Below are positions 10,424 to 18,285 of a stretch of DNA of 43,304 nt, piece after piece; position 1 is the first letter of the stretch, and each line of letters starts with the position of its first letter. The notes beneath the pieces were generated by a model. That model saw only the letters and a program-made list of their open reading frames with translations, was not told where the DNA came from and ran no database searches. Position numbers and translations under genes: made by a program. This DNA comes from Syntrophobacteraceae bacterium (GTDB lineage Bacteria > Desulfobacterota > Syntrophobacteria > Syntrophobacterales > Syntrophobacteraceae), in contig JALOPI010000031.1 in the NCBI GenBank assembly GCA_025453975.1, positions 1 to 43,304 on the forward strand, in the 5' to 3' direction.

Positions 10424-10437
10424 CAGGTTTCTGGTTT
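10424..10437 (+). repeat. Copy 2 of short intra-operon repeat AGGTTTCTGGTT
   Basis: Exact second copy of the 12-mer found at 7467-7478, here at 10425-10436 in the nuoI-nuoJ spacer, flanked by similar sequence (cttCAGGTTTCTGGTTTcaa versus ttaAGGTTTCTGGTTAcag). Function unknown. Confidence 0.6.
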
Positions 10438-10447
10438 CAAACTGAGC

Positions 10448-10574
10448 GCCCGGAAGCACCGGGCACCGCTTCCGCTCACGGGGGCACGAGGGCGAGGCGG
10501 CCCCTGCCCGTACCCTGTCATGCCGTTCCAGCCGGGGACCGTCGCGAGGGGAGCGAGGGACCGGCCCCGCGACG
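10448..10574 (-). other. Hairpin-rich spacer between nuoI and nuoJ
   Basis: Several inverted repeats are visible: GCCCGG (10448-10453) with CCGGGC (10459-10464); the mutually exclusive CGGAAGC (10451-10457) with GCTTCCG (10468-10474); and CGTCGCG (10540-10546) with CGCGACG (10568-10574). The first two share bases and so could switch. The segment lies inside the nuo transcript and could set differential expression of upstream and downstream subunits; this is inference. Confidence 0.45.
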
Positions 10575-10588
10575 CGTGGATGGCGCCG

Positions 10589-11125
10589 TCAGGTGATGTT
10601 GCTCCTGATGTTGACCGGCTCCTCCTCGTTGATGTGCTCGCCCTTGTCCGCCACCCCCGTGGCGACCCCCGCATACTTGTAGAAGTTGTATTCCGGATCT
10701 TTCCCCTGGTGATCCACCAGGAGGTCTTCCTTTTCGTAGACCAGGTCCAGGATGCTCCTCTTGCAAAGCTCGTAGTCGGGCGTGAGCTGGATGGCGGCCG
10801 TGGGGCAGGCCTCCTCGCAGAGCCCGCAGTAGATGCATCGGCCGAAATGGATGCGAAACCACGCCGCATGGCGCCGGCCGTCGCCCCGTTCCGCCGCCTC
10901 CATGGAGATGCAGTTCACGGGGCACACGGCGGAGCACAGGTAGCAGGCCACGCAGCGCTCGCCCCCGTCGGGGTCCCGGGTCAGGATGATGCGGGCCCGG
11001 CTGCGGGCCGGAAGCGGCCGCTTGTATTCCGGGTACTCTTCGGTGATGGGCTTCCGAAAGAGATGGCTGAATGTGGTCGCAAACCCCGAAGCCAGTGCCT
11101 TGACGGCATCCCAGGCTGATTCCAT
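10589..11125 (-). CDS. nuoI: NADH-quinone oxidoreductase subunit I (2x[4Fe-4S])
   Basis: 178 residues from ATG 11125 (MESAWDAVKALASGF). An in-frame ATG at 11155 is also possible (GGAG lies before it), adding ten residues. Two ferredoxin motifs are seen: CVACYLCSAVCPVNC and CIYCGLCEEACPTAA, giving the eight Cys that ligate clusters N6a and N6b between the peripheral arm and NuoB. The N-terminal amphipathic helix docks on the membrane subunits. Lies 48 nt after nuoH. As nuoE, F and G are missing from this operon, NuoI would be the outermost iron-sulfur subunit here and a plausible docking point for ferredoxin or a replacement input module. Confidence 0.96.
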   Translation of the reverse strand: MESAWDAVKALASGFATTFSHLFRKPITEEYPEYKRPLPARSRARIILTRDPDGGERCVACYLCSAVCPVNCISMEAAERGDGRRHAAWFRIHFGRCIYCGLCEEACPTAAIQLTPDYELCKRSILDLVYEKEDLLVDHQGKDPEYNFYKYAGVATGVADKGEHINEEEPVNIRSNIT

Positions 11126-11173
11126 GCTCCTCCGGTGACCTCCTCCGACCCTCATTGCTCCGTCAGTTTCAGC

Positions 11174-12160
11174 CTACATCAGCCCCACGGCCGCCGTCAG
11201 CACGATGTTGACCAGGGCCGCCGGGATGAGCACCTTCCAGCCCAGGGTCATGAGCTGGTCGTACCTCAGGCGCGGCAGAGTCCCCCGCACCCAGATCATG
11301 AAGAGCGCCACGGGGACGATCTTGAGCACGAGCCACGCCACCGGCGGCAGAATCGGGCCCCGCCAGCCTCCCAGGAAAAGCACCGCCACGATGCCCCCGA
11401 GCACGATCATGTTGACGTACTCCCCCAGGAAGAACAGCCCGAACCGCATGCCGCTGTATTCCGTGTGGAATCCCGCGTTGAGCTCGTTTTCGGCCTCGGG
11501 GAGGTCGAAGGGAATCCGCTTGGATTCGGCCATGGCGCTCAGCAGAAAGATGACGAAGGCCAGTGGCTGAACCAAGATGAAGGGGTAGCTCGCCTGGGCA
11601 TCCACGATGTCCACCAGGCTGAAGGATTCCGCCAGCATGACCACGGGCACCAGGGAAAGCCCCAGCGCCAGCTCGTAGCTGATCATCTGGGCCGCCCCCC
11701 GGATGCCGCCCAGGAGGCTGTACTTGGAGTTGGACGCCCATCCCCCCAGGGCCACCCCGTAGACCCCCAGGGACGACATGGCGAAAACGAACAGCAGCCC
11801 GATGTTGAGGTCCGCGATGACCAGCGGCACGCTCCTGCCGAACAGGGTGAGATCTCTCCCCATGGGCACCACGGCGAACATCATGAAAGCCGTTCCCGCC
11901 ACCACGGCCGGAGCCAGCTTGAAGAAGATCCCGTCGGCGCCGTCCGGGATCGTGTCCTCCTTGGTGAGCATCTTGACCACGTCCACCAGGGGCTGCAGCA
12001 GGCCGTATTTGCCCGCCCGGTTAGGGCCGTAGCGGATCTGGAGCCTTGCCAGGAATTTCCGCTCCAGCCAGACGAGGTAGGCGGCCCCCAGCACCAGGAA
12101 GAGCAGCACGGCCACCAGTTTGATCACGAGGATGACGAAGCCTGCCAGCCACATCAGCAT
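11174..12160 (-). CDS. nuoH: NADH-quinone oxidoreductase subunit H
   Basis: 328 residues with about eight membrane helices. Seen: LVWLERKFLARLQIRYGPNRAG (the signature near the quinone tunnel), LSSLGVYGVALGGWASNSKYSLLGGIRGAAQMISYE and AESKRIPFDLPEAENELNAGFHTEYSGMRF, all typical of NuoH. It holds the quinone-binding chamber and the E-channel linking the peripheral and membrane arms. No clear ribosome binding site precedes the ATG at 12160. It follows the nuoBCD fusion by 38 nt, where nuoEFG would stand in a complete operon. Confidence 0.96.
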   Translation of the reverse strand: MLMWLAGFVILVIKLVAVLLFLVLGAAYLVWLERKFLARLQIRYGPNRAGKYGLLQPLVDVVKMLTKEDTIPDGADGIFFKLAPAVVAGTAFMMFAVVPMGRDLTLFGRSVPLVIADLNIGLLFVFAMSSLGVYGVALGGWASNSKYSLLGGIRGAAQMISYELALGLSLVPVVMLAESFSLVDIVDAQASYPFILVQPLAFVIFLLSAMAESKRIPFDLPEAENELNAGFHTEYSGMRFGLFFLGEYVNMIVLGGIVAVLFLGGWRGPILPPVAWLVLKIVPVALFMIWVRGTLPRLRYDQLMTLGWKVLIPAALVNIVLTAAVGLM

Positions 12161-12198
12161 AAGCTTAAGCCCAAGGGTGTCGCCCAGGGATCATCGAC

Positions 12199-14670
12199 TC
12201 ACCGGTCGATGTCCGGCAAAATGAAATCCAGGGACCCGATGACCGCGATGAGATCGGCGATGCTGCCGCCCACGGCCAGGAGAGGCATGGCCTGCACGTT
12301 GGCGAAGCCCGGTCCGCGGATCCGCAGCCGGTAGGCCGATCCGAGTCCGTCGCTCACGACGTAGTACCCCTGCTCGCCCCGGGGGATCTCGCAGGAGACG
12401 TAAGCCTCTCCCCTGGGGATCCGGGGTCCGCGGGTCACGTTGATGAAATGGTGGATGAGGCTCTCGATGTCCCGCAGCATGTCCTTGCGGTCCGGGATCA
12501 CGTGGCGGTAGTCGTCCGTCATGGTCCGCCCCCCGGGCATGCTTGCCGCCGCCTGCTCGATGATGCGGAGGCTCTGGCGCATCTCCTCGACCCTCACCAG
12601 GTACCGGGCGTAGCAGTCCCCCTCCACCGCCGTCGGCACCTCGAAGTCGAAGTGCTCGTATCCGGAATAGGGCATCTTGCGTCGCAGGTCCCACTCCAGC
12701 CCGCAGGCGCGCAGATTGGCCCCCGTGACCCCCCAGTCCATGGCCTCCTCCAGGGTGAGCCGCCCCACCCCCCGGGTCCGGGCCAGGAAGATAGGATTCC
12801 GACGGGTCAGCCGCTCGTATTCGTCCAGGCGCCGCGGGAAAACCTTGACCAGGGCGTCCACCGCCTCCTTCCAGCCCTCGGGGAGGTCGCCGGCGACGCC
12901 GCCCAGGCGGAGCCAGGACGGGTGAAGCCTCCCTCCCGTGATGAGCTCGGCGATGTCGAGGATCATCTCCCGTTCGGCGAAGGTGTAGAAATTGGGGGTG
13001 ATGGCCCCCAGGTCGTGGGCGAAGGTGGCGAACCAGACGAGATGGTTGCTCAGCCGGAAGAGCTCGCTCAGGAGGATGCGGATGACCTGGGCCCGCTCGG
13101 GAACCTTGATGTCCGCCAGTGTTTCCACGGCCAGGACATAGGGCAGCTCGTTGGCGCTTCCGGCCAGGTAGTCGATCCGGTCCGTGTAGGGGATGAACTG
13201 GTGCCAGGACTGGCGCTCTCCGAGCTTCTCGGCCGCCCGGTGGTGGTAGCCGATATCGAGATCGAGGCCCGTGATCTCCTCCCCCACGAGGGACACGATG
13301 CAGCGCAGCAGGCCGTGGGTGCTCACGTGGTGAGGCCCCAGGTTGAGGACCATCTCCTGCTCGCCCGCGGGCAGTCGGCGGTCCTTTTCCATGAGCGTCC
13401 GGGCATCCAGGGGCTGCTTTTCCCGCGCGTCGGCCAGCGTGTAGGGTGCCATCTCCGTGGCCCGGCCGGGGTGACTCTTCCGCAGCGGGTGGCCTTCCCA
13501 GTCGTGGGGCATGATGATCCGCCGCAGGCTCGGGTGCCCCTGGAAGCGGATGCCGAGCATGTCGTAAGCTTCCCGTTCATACCAGTTGGCGGAAGGCCAG
13601 ATGTCCGTGATGCTCGGGGCCACGGGATTCTGCCCCTCCAGCCCGACCTTGATCCGCAGGCGGCTCGCCGCATCGAAAGAAAGGAGGTGGGCCACCAGGG
13701 TGAAGTCCGGGAGGGGCTGCCGCGCCTTTTCGCCCAGCCGTCCGGCGGCACCGACATCCGACAGGGCCTGGTCGAAGCTCCGATCCCGAATCCGGTCCCG
13801 TCGCGCCGATTCGTCCACGGCCGTCAGGTCGTCCAGCCGCTGGTATCTCGGCTCGGCCTCGTACTTCAGGAAGCGCAGGACTTCCCTGTACCGGCTCTCC
13901 CGAACCTGCAGGGACAGCATGTCCGAGGTGTGGGGCTCGGGCCGCACGGCGTCGCCGAATCGCTCCGCCAGGACGGCCGTGAGGGAGCGGTCCCGGGGCG
14001 TGAGCTCGATGCGCCGCGCCGGGGGCGCCCACATGACGTCGGCTCGGCTTCCCCAGAAGCGGGGCGTGGTGACGGATGTCCCCCGCCTGGGGGTCCCCTC
14101 GTAGCCCGGCCCCCTGGAGTCGCGGGACTTGGTCACACCGTCCACCAGCACGGGACGTTCGGTGCCCTGGCTTCCGCCGCCCAGGTGGAAGACCCTCCGG
14201 CTGGGCTTTTCCGTCAGGATCTTCTCCTGAAGCATGGTGAGCCCCTGGATGAGCGCCTCGGGGCGTGGGGGGCATCCCGGCACGTAGACATCCACCGGGA
14301 GGATCTGGTCGACCCCCTGGACCACGCTGTAGACGTCGTACATGCCGCCCGTGTTGGAGCACGATCCCATGGAGATGACCCACTTGGGGTCGGCCATCTG
14401 CTCGTAGAGGCGAAGGACCACCGGGGCGATCTTCTTGAAGACGGTTCCCGAGACGATGAGAAGATCCGCCTGCCTGGGGGAGGGACGGAGCACTTCGGCT
14501 CCGAATCGTGCCAGGTCGTAGCGGGCCGTGAAAGCCGCCGCCTCCTCCACAAAGCAGCACGAGAGACCGAAAAACATCGGCCACAGGCTGTACTGGCGCG
14601 ACCAGTTGATGACGATATCCGCGAGGTCCAGGAACCGCTCGTCCGCTAGGCCTCGTATTTTGCCCTCCAA
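12199..14670 (-). CDS. nuoBCD: Fused NADH-quinone oxidoreductase subunits B, C and D
   Basis: One continuous frame codes NuoB, NuoC and NuoD. The frame runs open to 15099, but the upstream 143 residues are the out-of-frame shadow of nuoA. I place the start at TTG 14670 because GGAGG lies 6 nt before it; ATG 14691 is the alternative. From the TTG: NuoB part (about 1-160) with the four N2-cluster Cys at 38, 39 (GLSCCF), 104 (GSCSNTGG) and 133 (PGCPPRPEA); NuoC part (about 230-400) with [18 protein letters not shown]; NuoD part (about 438-823) starting [13 protein letters not shown], with [15 protein letters not shown] and the C-terminal LPDIDR. All key residues look intact. C-D fusions are common; B-C-D fusions are rarer. 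The gene overlaps nuoA by 25 nt. Confidence 0.93.
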   Translation of the reverse strand: MEGKIRGLADERFLDLADIVINWSRQYSLWPMFFGLSCCFVEEAAAFTARYDLARFGAEVLRPSPRQADLLIVSGTVFKKIAPVVLRLYEQMADPKWVISMGSCSNTGGMYDVYSVVQGVDQILPVDVYVPGCPPRPEALIQGLTMLQEKILTEKPSRRVFHLGGGSQGTERPVLVDGVTKSRDSRGPGYEGTPRRGTSVTTPRFWGSRADVMWAPPARRIELTPRDRSLTAVLAERFGDAVRPEPHTSDMLSLQVRESRYREVLRFLKYEAEPRYQRLDDLTAVDESARRDRIRDRSFDQALSDVGAAGRLGEKARQPLPDFTLVAHLLSFDAASRLRIKVGLEGQNPVAPSITDIWPSANWYEREAYDMLGIRFQGHPSLRRIIMPHDWEGHPLRKSHPGRATEMAPYTLADAREKQPLDARTLMEKDRRLPAGEQEMVLNLGPHHVSTHGLLRCIVSLVGEEITGLDLDIGYHHRAAEKLGERQSWHQFIPYTDRIDYLAGSANELPYVLAVETLADIKVPERAQVIRILLSELFRLSNHLVWFATFAHDLGAITPNFYTFAEREMILDIAELITGGRLHPSWLRLGGVAGDLPEGWKEAVDALVKVFPRRLDEYERLTRRNPIFLARTRGVGRLTLEEAMDWGVTGANLRACGLEWDLRRKMPYSGYEHFDFEVPTAVEGDCYARYLVRVEEMRQSLRIIEQAAASMPGGRTMTDDYRHVIPDRKDMLRDIESLIHHFINVTRGPRIPRGEAYVSCEIPRGEQGYYVVSDGLGSAYRLRIRGPGFANVQAMPLLAVGGSIADLIAVIGSLDFILPDIDR

Positions 14671-15053
14671 TCGAGTCCTCCGTGCTTCCATATGTACAGA
14701 AGCCCTATGAGCAGCACATCGATGAACAGAAACATCTGCAGCCAGCCAGGCCAGCCGACGTCCTTGTAGATGACGGCCCACGCGAAAATGAAGGCGCCCT
14801 CCACGTCGAAGATCAGGAAAAAGATGGCCACCTGGTAGAAGGGCACGGGATACTGGAGGCGGGCGACCCCGCTGGGGATGATTCCGGACTCGTAGGGTCT
14901 GGATTTTTCCGGGGTGGGCTTGCGTTCTCCCAGCCACGAGGCCAGGAAAAGCTGAAGGGCGAGGAAGCCCAGGATCACCAGCCCGTAAACGATGAGACTG
15001 AAAGCGCCCGGCTCCCAGGGCGACAAAGCTCCCACGGCGGGTATCGGCTGCAT
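14646..15053 (-). CDS. nuoA: NADH-quinone oxidoreductase subunit A
   Basis: 135 residues with three membrane helices. Seen: [14 protein letters not shown] and [25 protein letters not shown], the two conserved NuoA regions that flank helix 2 and contribute acidic residues to the quinone end of the proton path. ATG 15053 is preceded by GGAGG. It is the first gene of the nuo operon and its 3' end overlaps the start of the nuoBCD fusion. Confidence 0.96.
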   Translation of the reverse strand: MQPIPAVGALSPWEPGAFSLIVYGLVILGFLALQLFLASWLGERKPTPEKSRPYESGIIPSGVARLQYPVPFYQVAIFFLIFDVEGAFIFAWAVIYKDVGWPGWLQMFLFIDVLLIGLLYIWKHGGLDWRAKYEA

Positions 15054-15355
15054 CGGGCCTCCGTGATGGTCGGTGTCCGCTCACGTCATTGCTGGTCACT
15101 GTCTAGAGCTGGGCTCACTCTATGCCGATTTGGCCTTGGAGTAAACCGAAAACGGGCCGGCTCTCCATGCCCGATCTCCTTCGAGGGGCCCGCCGGAGGG
15201 ACGCCCACCTCCCAAGGACGCGGAATTCCTGAGTCGTCGCTGGCTTGTGGCGGGCCAGGTGTGCTAAGGTGAAAATCAAGCGTGCCGCCGCCGGTCGTAT
15301 GGTCCCGCATGAGCCTGGCGTCTTTCGGCGCGGGCGGAATCGAGAGGGGATGGTC
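15054..15355. other. Divergent intergenic region nuoA / glgB
   Basis: About 300 nt with no convincing gene. It carries a candidate nuo promoter (15117-15145, listed separately) and, toward glgB, a lone TGCTAAGGT extended -10-like element near 15268 without a good -35. CGGGCC and GGCCCG form a long-range 6-bp inverted repeat in the middle. Confidence 0.5.
15117..15145 (-). promoter_or_regulatory. Candidate sigma-70 promoter of the nuo operon
   Basis: On the minus strand TTTACT (15145-15140), a 17-nt spacer and TAGAGT (15122-15117) match the -35/-10 pattern at 4 of 6 bases each. It would give a leader of roughly 55-60 nt before nuoA. Confidence 0.35.
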
Positions 15356-17293
15356 ATGAGCGAGAGCAAACCGAGGTTTCTGACGGACTACGATCTCTAT
15401 CTGTGGAGCGAGGGGAGTCATAACCGGGCCTGGGAAAAGATGGGGGCCCATCTCGTCGAGGTGGACGGCGCCGCCGGAGCGCACTTCGCCGTCTGGGCTC
15501 CCAATGCCCGGAACGTCTCGGTCATCGGGGACTTCAACGGGTGGGACGACACGGCCCATCCCATGAGCAATCTGGGCGATTCCGGGGTCTGGGAGCTCTT
15601 CATCCCGGGAATCGGTCAGGGAGCCATCTACAAGTACGCCATCCATTCCCAGTGGAATGGTTACCGGGCGGAAAAGACGGATCCCTTCGGCTTCGCGTGC
15701 GAGATCCGGCCCAAGTCCGCATCCGTGGTGTGGGACCTCTCGGGCTACCCCTGGGGGGACGGCGAGTGGATGGCGGGCCGTGCCCGGCGCCAGGGGATCA
15801 AGGCTCCCCAGTCCTTCTACGAAGTGCACCTGGGCTCCTGGATGCGGGTGGAGGAGGAGGGAAACCGGTGGCTCACCTACCGCGAGCTGGCCCCCAGGCT
15901 CGCCGCCTATGTTCGGGAGATGGGATTCACCCATGTGGAGCTGCTGCCCGTGACGGAGCATCCCCTGGACGCCTCGTGGGGGTATCAGACCGTGGGCTAT
16001 TTTGCCCCCACCAGCCGGTTCGGCACGCCTCGGGACTTCATGTTTCTCGTGGATACCCTGCACCAGAACGGCATCGGGGTCGTCCTGGACTGGGTGCCGG
16101 CGCACTTCCCCCGGGACGGCCACGGTCTCGGCTTCTTCGACGGCACGCACCTCTACGAGCACGACGATCCGCGCAAGCGGGAGCACCAGGACTGGGGCAC
16201 GTTCATTTTCAACTACGGACGGCACGAGGTGAAGAACTTCCTCCTCTCCAACGCCTTGTTCTGGCTCGAGACGTACCACATCGACGGCCTTCGCGTGGAT
16301 GCCGTCGCCTCGATGCTCTACCTGGACTACTCCCGGGAAGATGGAGAATGGATTCCCAATGCGTACGGCGGGCGTGAAAACCTGGAGGCCATCGATTTTC
16401 TGAAGCGATTCAACGAGCTGGTCTACGCCGAGCATCCCAGCGCCATGACCATCGCCGAGGAGTCCACGGCGTGGCCCATGGTCTCCCGGCCGACCTATCT
16501 GGGCGGGCTGGGCTTCGGCTACAAGTGGAACATGGGCTGGATGCACGACACCCTGCTCTATTTCTCCAAGGACCCCATCTACCGCAAGTTTCACCACGGC
16601 ACCCTGACCTTCAGCCTCCTTTATGCGTTCCATGAGAACTTTGTCCTGCCCTTCTCCCACGACGAGGTGGTCCACGGCAAAGGCTCCATGATCGGGAAGA
16701 TGCCGGGAGACCACTGGCAGAAGTTCGCCAATCTCCGGCTGCTTTACGGCTACATGTACCTCCATCCCGGCCGGAAGCTTCTCTTCATGGGGAGCGAGGT
16801 GGGCCAGTGGTCCGAGTGGAGCCATGAAGCCAGCGTCGATTGGCAGCTCCTCCAGTATCCTCTCCACCGCGGACTGCAGCAGTGGGTGAAGGACCTCAAT
16901 GCCTTGTTCCGGGGCGAGCCGGCGGCCCATGAGCTCGATTTCCATCCCGACGGGTTCCGCTGGATCGATTGCAACGACAACGAGCAGAGCGCCCTGGTCT
17001 TCCTGCGCCGGGGGCGGCATGAGGAGGATGTGCTCATCTGCGCGTTCAACTTCACTCCCGTGCCCCGCCATTCGTATCGAATCGGGATGCCGTTCGAAGG
17101 CTATTGGCGAGAGGAGCTGAACAGCGACGCCGAGCTCTATGGCGGAAGCGGGCAGGGCAACCTGGGCGGCGTCCGGACTTCACCCGTCCCTTTCCATGGC
17201 TATCCCCATTCCGTCAGCATCACCCTTCCACCACTGGGCGGAGTGGTATTCAAGCGGAGCGAGGATCCGGGCATGGACGAGCCGCAGGACTGA
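15356..17293 (+). CDS. glgB: 1,4-alpha-glucan (glycogen) branching enzyme
   Basis: 645 residues from ATG 15356 ([17 protein letters not shown]), with AGAGGGG upstream; in-frame starts further upstream lie in Arg-rich, non-conserved sequence. Seen: N-terminal CBM48-like domain ([22 protein letters not shown]), then the GH13 barrel with DWVPAHFP, the nucleophile region [18 protein letters not shown], the acid/base in AEESTAWP and [12 protein letters not shown], and a C-terminal beta domain. It transfers alpha-1,4 segments to alpha-1,6 branch points, giving branched glycogen as a reserve polymer. No other glycogen gene is in the window. A hairpin overlaps its stop codon. Confidence 0.97.
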   Translation: MSESKPRFLTDYDLYLWSEGSHNRAWEKMGAHLVEVDGAAGAHFAVWAPNARNVSVIGDFNGWDDTAHPMSNLGDSGVWELFIPGIGQGAIYKYAIHSQWNGYRAEKTDPFGFACEIRPKSASVVWDLSGYPWGDGEWMAGRARRQGIKAPQSFYEVHLGSWMRVEEEGNRWLTYRELAPRLAAYVREMGFTHVELLPVTEHPLDASWGYQTVGYFAPTSRFGTPRDFMFLVDTLHQNGIGVVLDWVPAHFPRDGHGLGFFDGTHLYEHDDPRKREHQDWGTFIFNYGRHEVKNFLLSNALFWLETYHIDGLRVDAVASMLYLDYSREDGEWIPNAYGGRENLEAIDFLKRFNELVYAEHPSAMTIAEESTAWPMVSRPTYLGGLGFGYKWNMGWMHDTLLYFSKDPIYRKFHHGTLTFSLLYAFHENFVLPFSHDEVVHGKGSMIGKMPGDHWQKFANLRLLYGYMYLHPGRKLLFMGSEVGQWSEWSHEASVDWQLLQYPLHRGLQQWVKDLNALFRGEPAAHELDFHPDGFRWIDCNDNEQSALVFLRRGRHEEDVLICAFNFTPVPRHSYRIGMPFEGYWREELNSDAELYGGSGQGNLGGVRTSPVPFHGYPHSVSITLPPLGGVVFKRSEDPGMDEPQD

Positions 17294-17311
17294 GGGGTTT
17301 TGGCCCCTTCA
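17291..17311 (+). terminator. Weak hairpin at the end of glgB
   Basis: TGAGGGG (17291-17297, including the glgB stop) pairs with CCCCTTCA (17304-17311) with a one-base bulge around a TTTTGG loop. No T-run follows, so its role as a terminator is uncertain. Confidence 0.35.
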
Positions 17312-17325
17312 GATCATGATGTTCC

Positions 17326-17354
17326 TTGATGTATGCGGGCTGCTGGCGTAAATT
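17326..17354 (+). promoter_or_regulatory. Candidate sigma-70 promoter for the small membrane protein and MGMT-like gene
   Basis: TTGATG (17326-17331), an exact 17-nt spacer and TAAATT (17349-17354) fit the housekeeping promoter pattern well. It would start transcription about 40 nt before the ATG at 17400. Confidence 0.55.
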
Positions 17355-17399
17355 CGACGGAAATCTCGAAAAGTCATCTCCAGAATCGGGAGGGCGATC

Positions 17400-17588
17400 A
17401 TGGACAATGATTCCCGGCGCGACGTTGTCGTCACGGACATTCGCATGCCTTTCTGGTCCATGGTGACCTTCATGGTCAAGTGGGTCGTTGCCTCCATCCC
17501 GGCTCTTTTGATCCTGGGGATGCTCTGGGTGCTCCTCATGGCCTTGCTGGGTCTTCTGACGCAGATGGGGGGCTGGCGTCACTTTTGA
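17400..17588 (+). CDS. Small membrane protein of unknown function
   Basis: 62 residues. Not assigned to a family. A strong ribosome binding site (GGGAGGG, 6 nt before the ATG) and a good promoter upstream support it as a real gene despite its size. After a charged, cytosolic-looking N-terminus (MDNDSRRDVVVTDIRMP) the rest is hydrophobic: about residues 17-36 and 38-55 could form one long or two short membrane segments, ending GGWRHF. It is 25 nt upstream of the MGMT-like gene and probably co-transcribed with it. Confidence 0.65.
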   Translation: MDNDSRRDVVVTDIRMPFWSMVTFMVKWVVASIPALLILGMLWVLLMALLGLLTQMGGWRHF

Positions 17589-17613
17589 TCGAAGTGATAA
17601 CGGGACGGAAGCC

Positions 17614-18099
17614 ATGGCGAAGAAGAAATCGTGGAGAGAGAAGCTGCATGGAAACCCCGAGCTTCCCAAGATTCAGGCGACCTACAGTGACACGGAGCCC
17701 CCGAGGCTGATGGGCTGGATGGTGATCCCCTCCCCCATGGAAGTTTTTGAGATCATGAGCCAAGTGCCTTCAGGAAAGCTGATCACCGCTCAGGAGATCC
17801 GGCGTATCCTGGCCAGGCGTCATGGAGCTGGCTCGGCCTGCCCCATGACCACGGGCATTTTCGTGAACATCGCCGCCCAGGCCTCGGAAGAAGCCCTGGC
17901 GGAGGGGGATCGGGATGCGGTGCCCTACTGGCGTACCCTGAAGACCGGCGGGCTGCTCAACGAGAAATATCCCGGCGGATTGCAGGAACAGAGTCGGCGC
18001 CTCGAGGATGAAGGCCATCAAATGGTGTCCCGGGGAAAGAGCCTGGCTGTTGTGGACTATGAAGATTCCCTCCTGGATGAAGACTTCTTCAACGTTTGA
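17614..18099 (+). CDS. MGMT-family (alkyltransferase-like) protein lacking the PCHR active site
   Basis: 161 residues. The central part, VPSGKLITAQEIRRILARRHG followed by ACPMTTGIFVNIAAQ, resembles the DNA-binding winged-helix domain of O6-methylguanine-DNA methyltransferases, and the tail PYWRTLKTGGLLNEKYPGG matches a family annotated simply as MGMT family protein. The methyl-accepting PCHR motif is absent; the aligned position reads ACPMTT. So it is unlikely to be a classical suicide methyltransferase; the retained Cys or a pure DNA-binding role, as in ATL proteins, remain possible. The N-terminus is basic (MAKKKSWREKL). Downstream of, and probably in one transcript with, the small membrane protein. 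Confidence 0.75.
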   Translation: MAKKKSWREKLHGNPELPKIQATYSDTEPPRLMGWMVIPSPMEVFEIMSQVPSGKLITAQEIRRILARRHGAGSACPMTTGIFVNIAAQASEEALAEGDRDAVPYWRTLKTGGLLNEKYPGGLQEQSRRLEDEGHQMVSRGKSLAVVDYEDSLLDEDFFNV

Positions 18100-18116
18100 A
18101 CATCAGACAGACCGGT

Positions 18117-18144
18117 TTGAATCCTTCGCTCGAGTGATTAGCAT
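18117..18144 (+). promoter_or_regulatory. Candidate sigma-70 promoter for the thioredoxin reductase-like gene
   Basis: TTGAAT (18117-18122), 16-nt spacer, TAGCAT (18139-18144). It leaves a leader of about 130 nt that contains the hairpin at 18172-18199. Confidence 0.4.
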
Positions 18145-18171
18145 AGCCTGTTGAAGCGCTGTACGTTCAGC

Positions 18172-18199
18172 GGCGCCCTTCGCCACGGGCCGGGGCGCC
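18172..18199 (+). other. Leader hairpin upstream of the thioredoxin reductase-like gene
   Basis: GGCGCCC (18172-18178) and GGGCGCC (18193-18199) form a perfect 7-bp GC stem with a 14-nt loop. It could be the terminator of the preceding gene or a leader element of the next one; no T-run follows. Confidence 0.4.
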
Positions 18200-18285
18200 C
18201 GACAGGATGGGGAGCCCCGGCGGTGGAGCAGGCTTCCCACCTGATTCTTGACATCTGAAACCATGGAAGCAGGAGACATCCCCCT

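Noticed and set aside
12448..14649. Long plus-strand open frame opposite nuoBCD
   Set aside because: Antisense to a clearly conserved gene; His/Val/Arg-rich low-specificity sequence.
14671..15099. N-terminal extension of the nuoBCD frame of more than 130 residues
   Set aside because: It is the out-of-frame shadow of nuoA, which has clear family motifs; the extension is Arg/Pro/Gly-rich without NuoB features.
15086..17071. Long minus-strand open frame opposite glgB
   Set aside because: Antisense shadow of glgB; no family motif, biased composition typical of GC-rich antisense frames.
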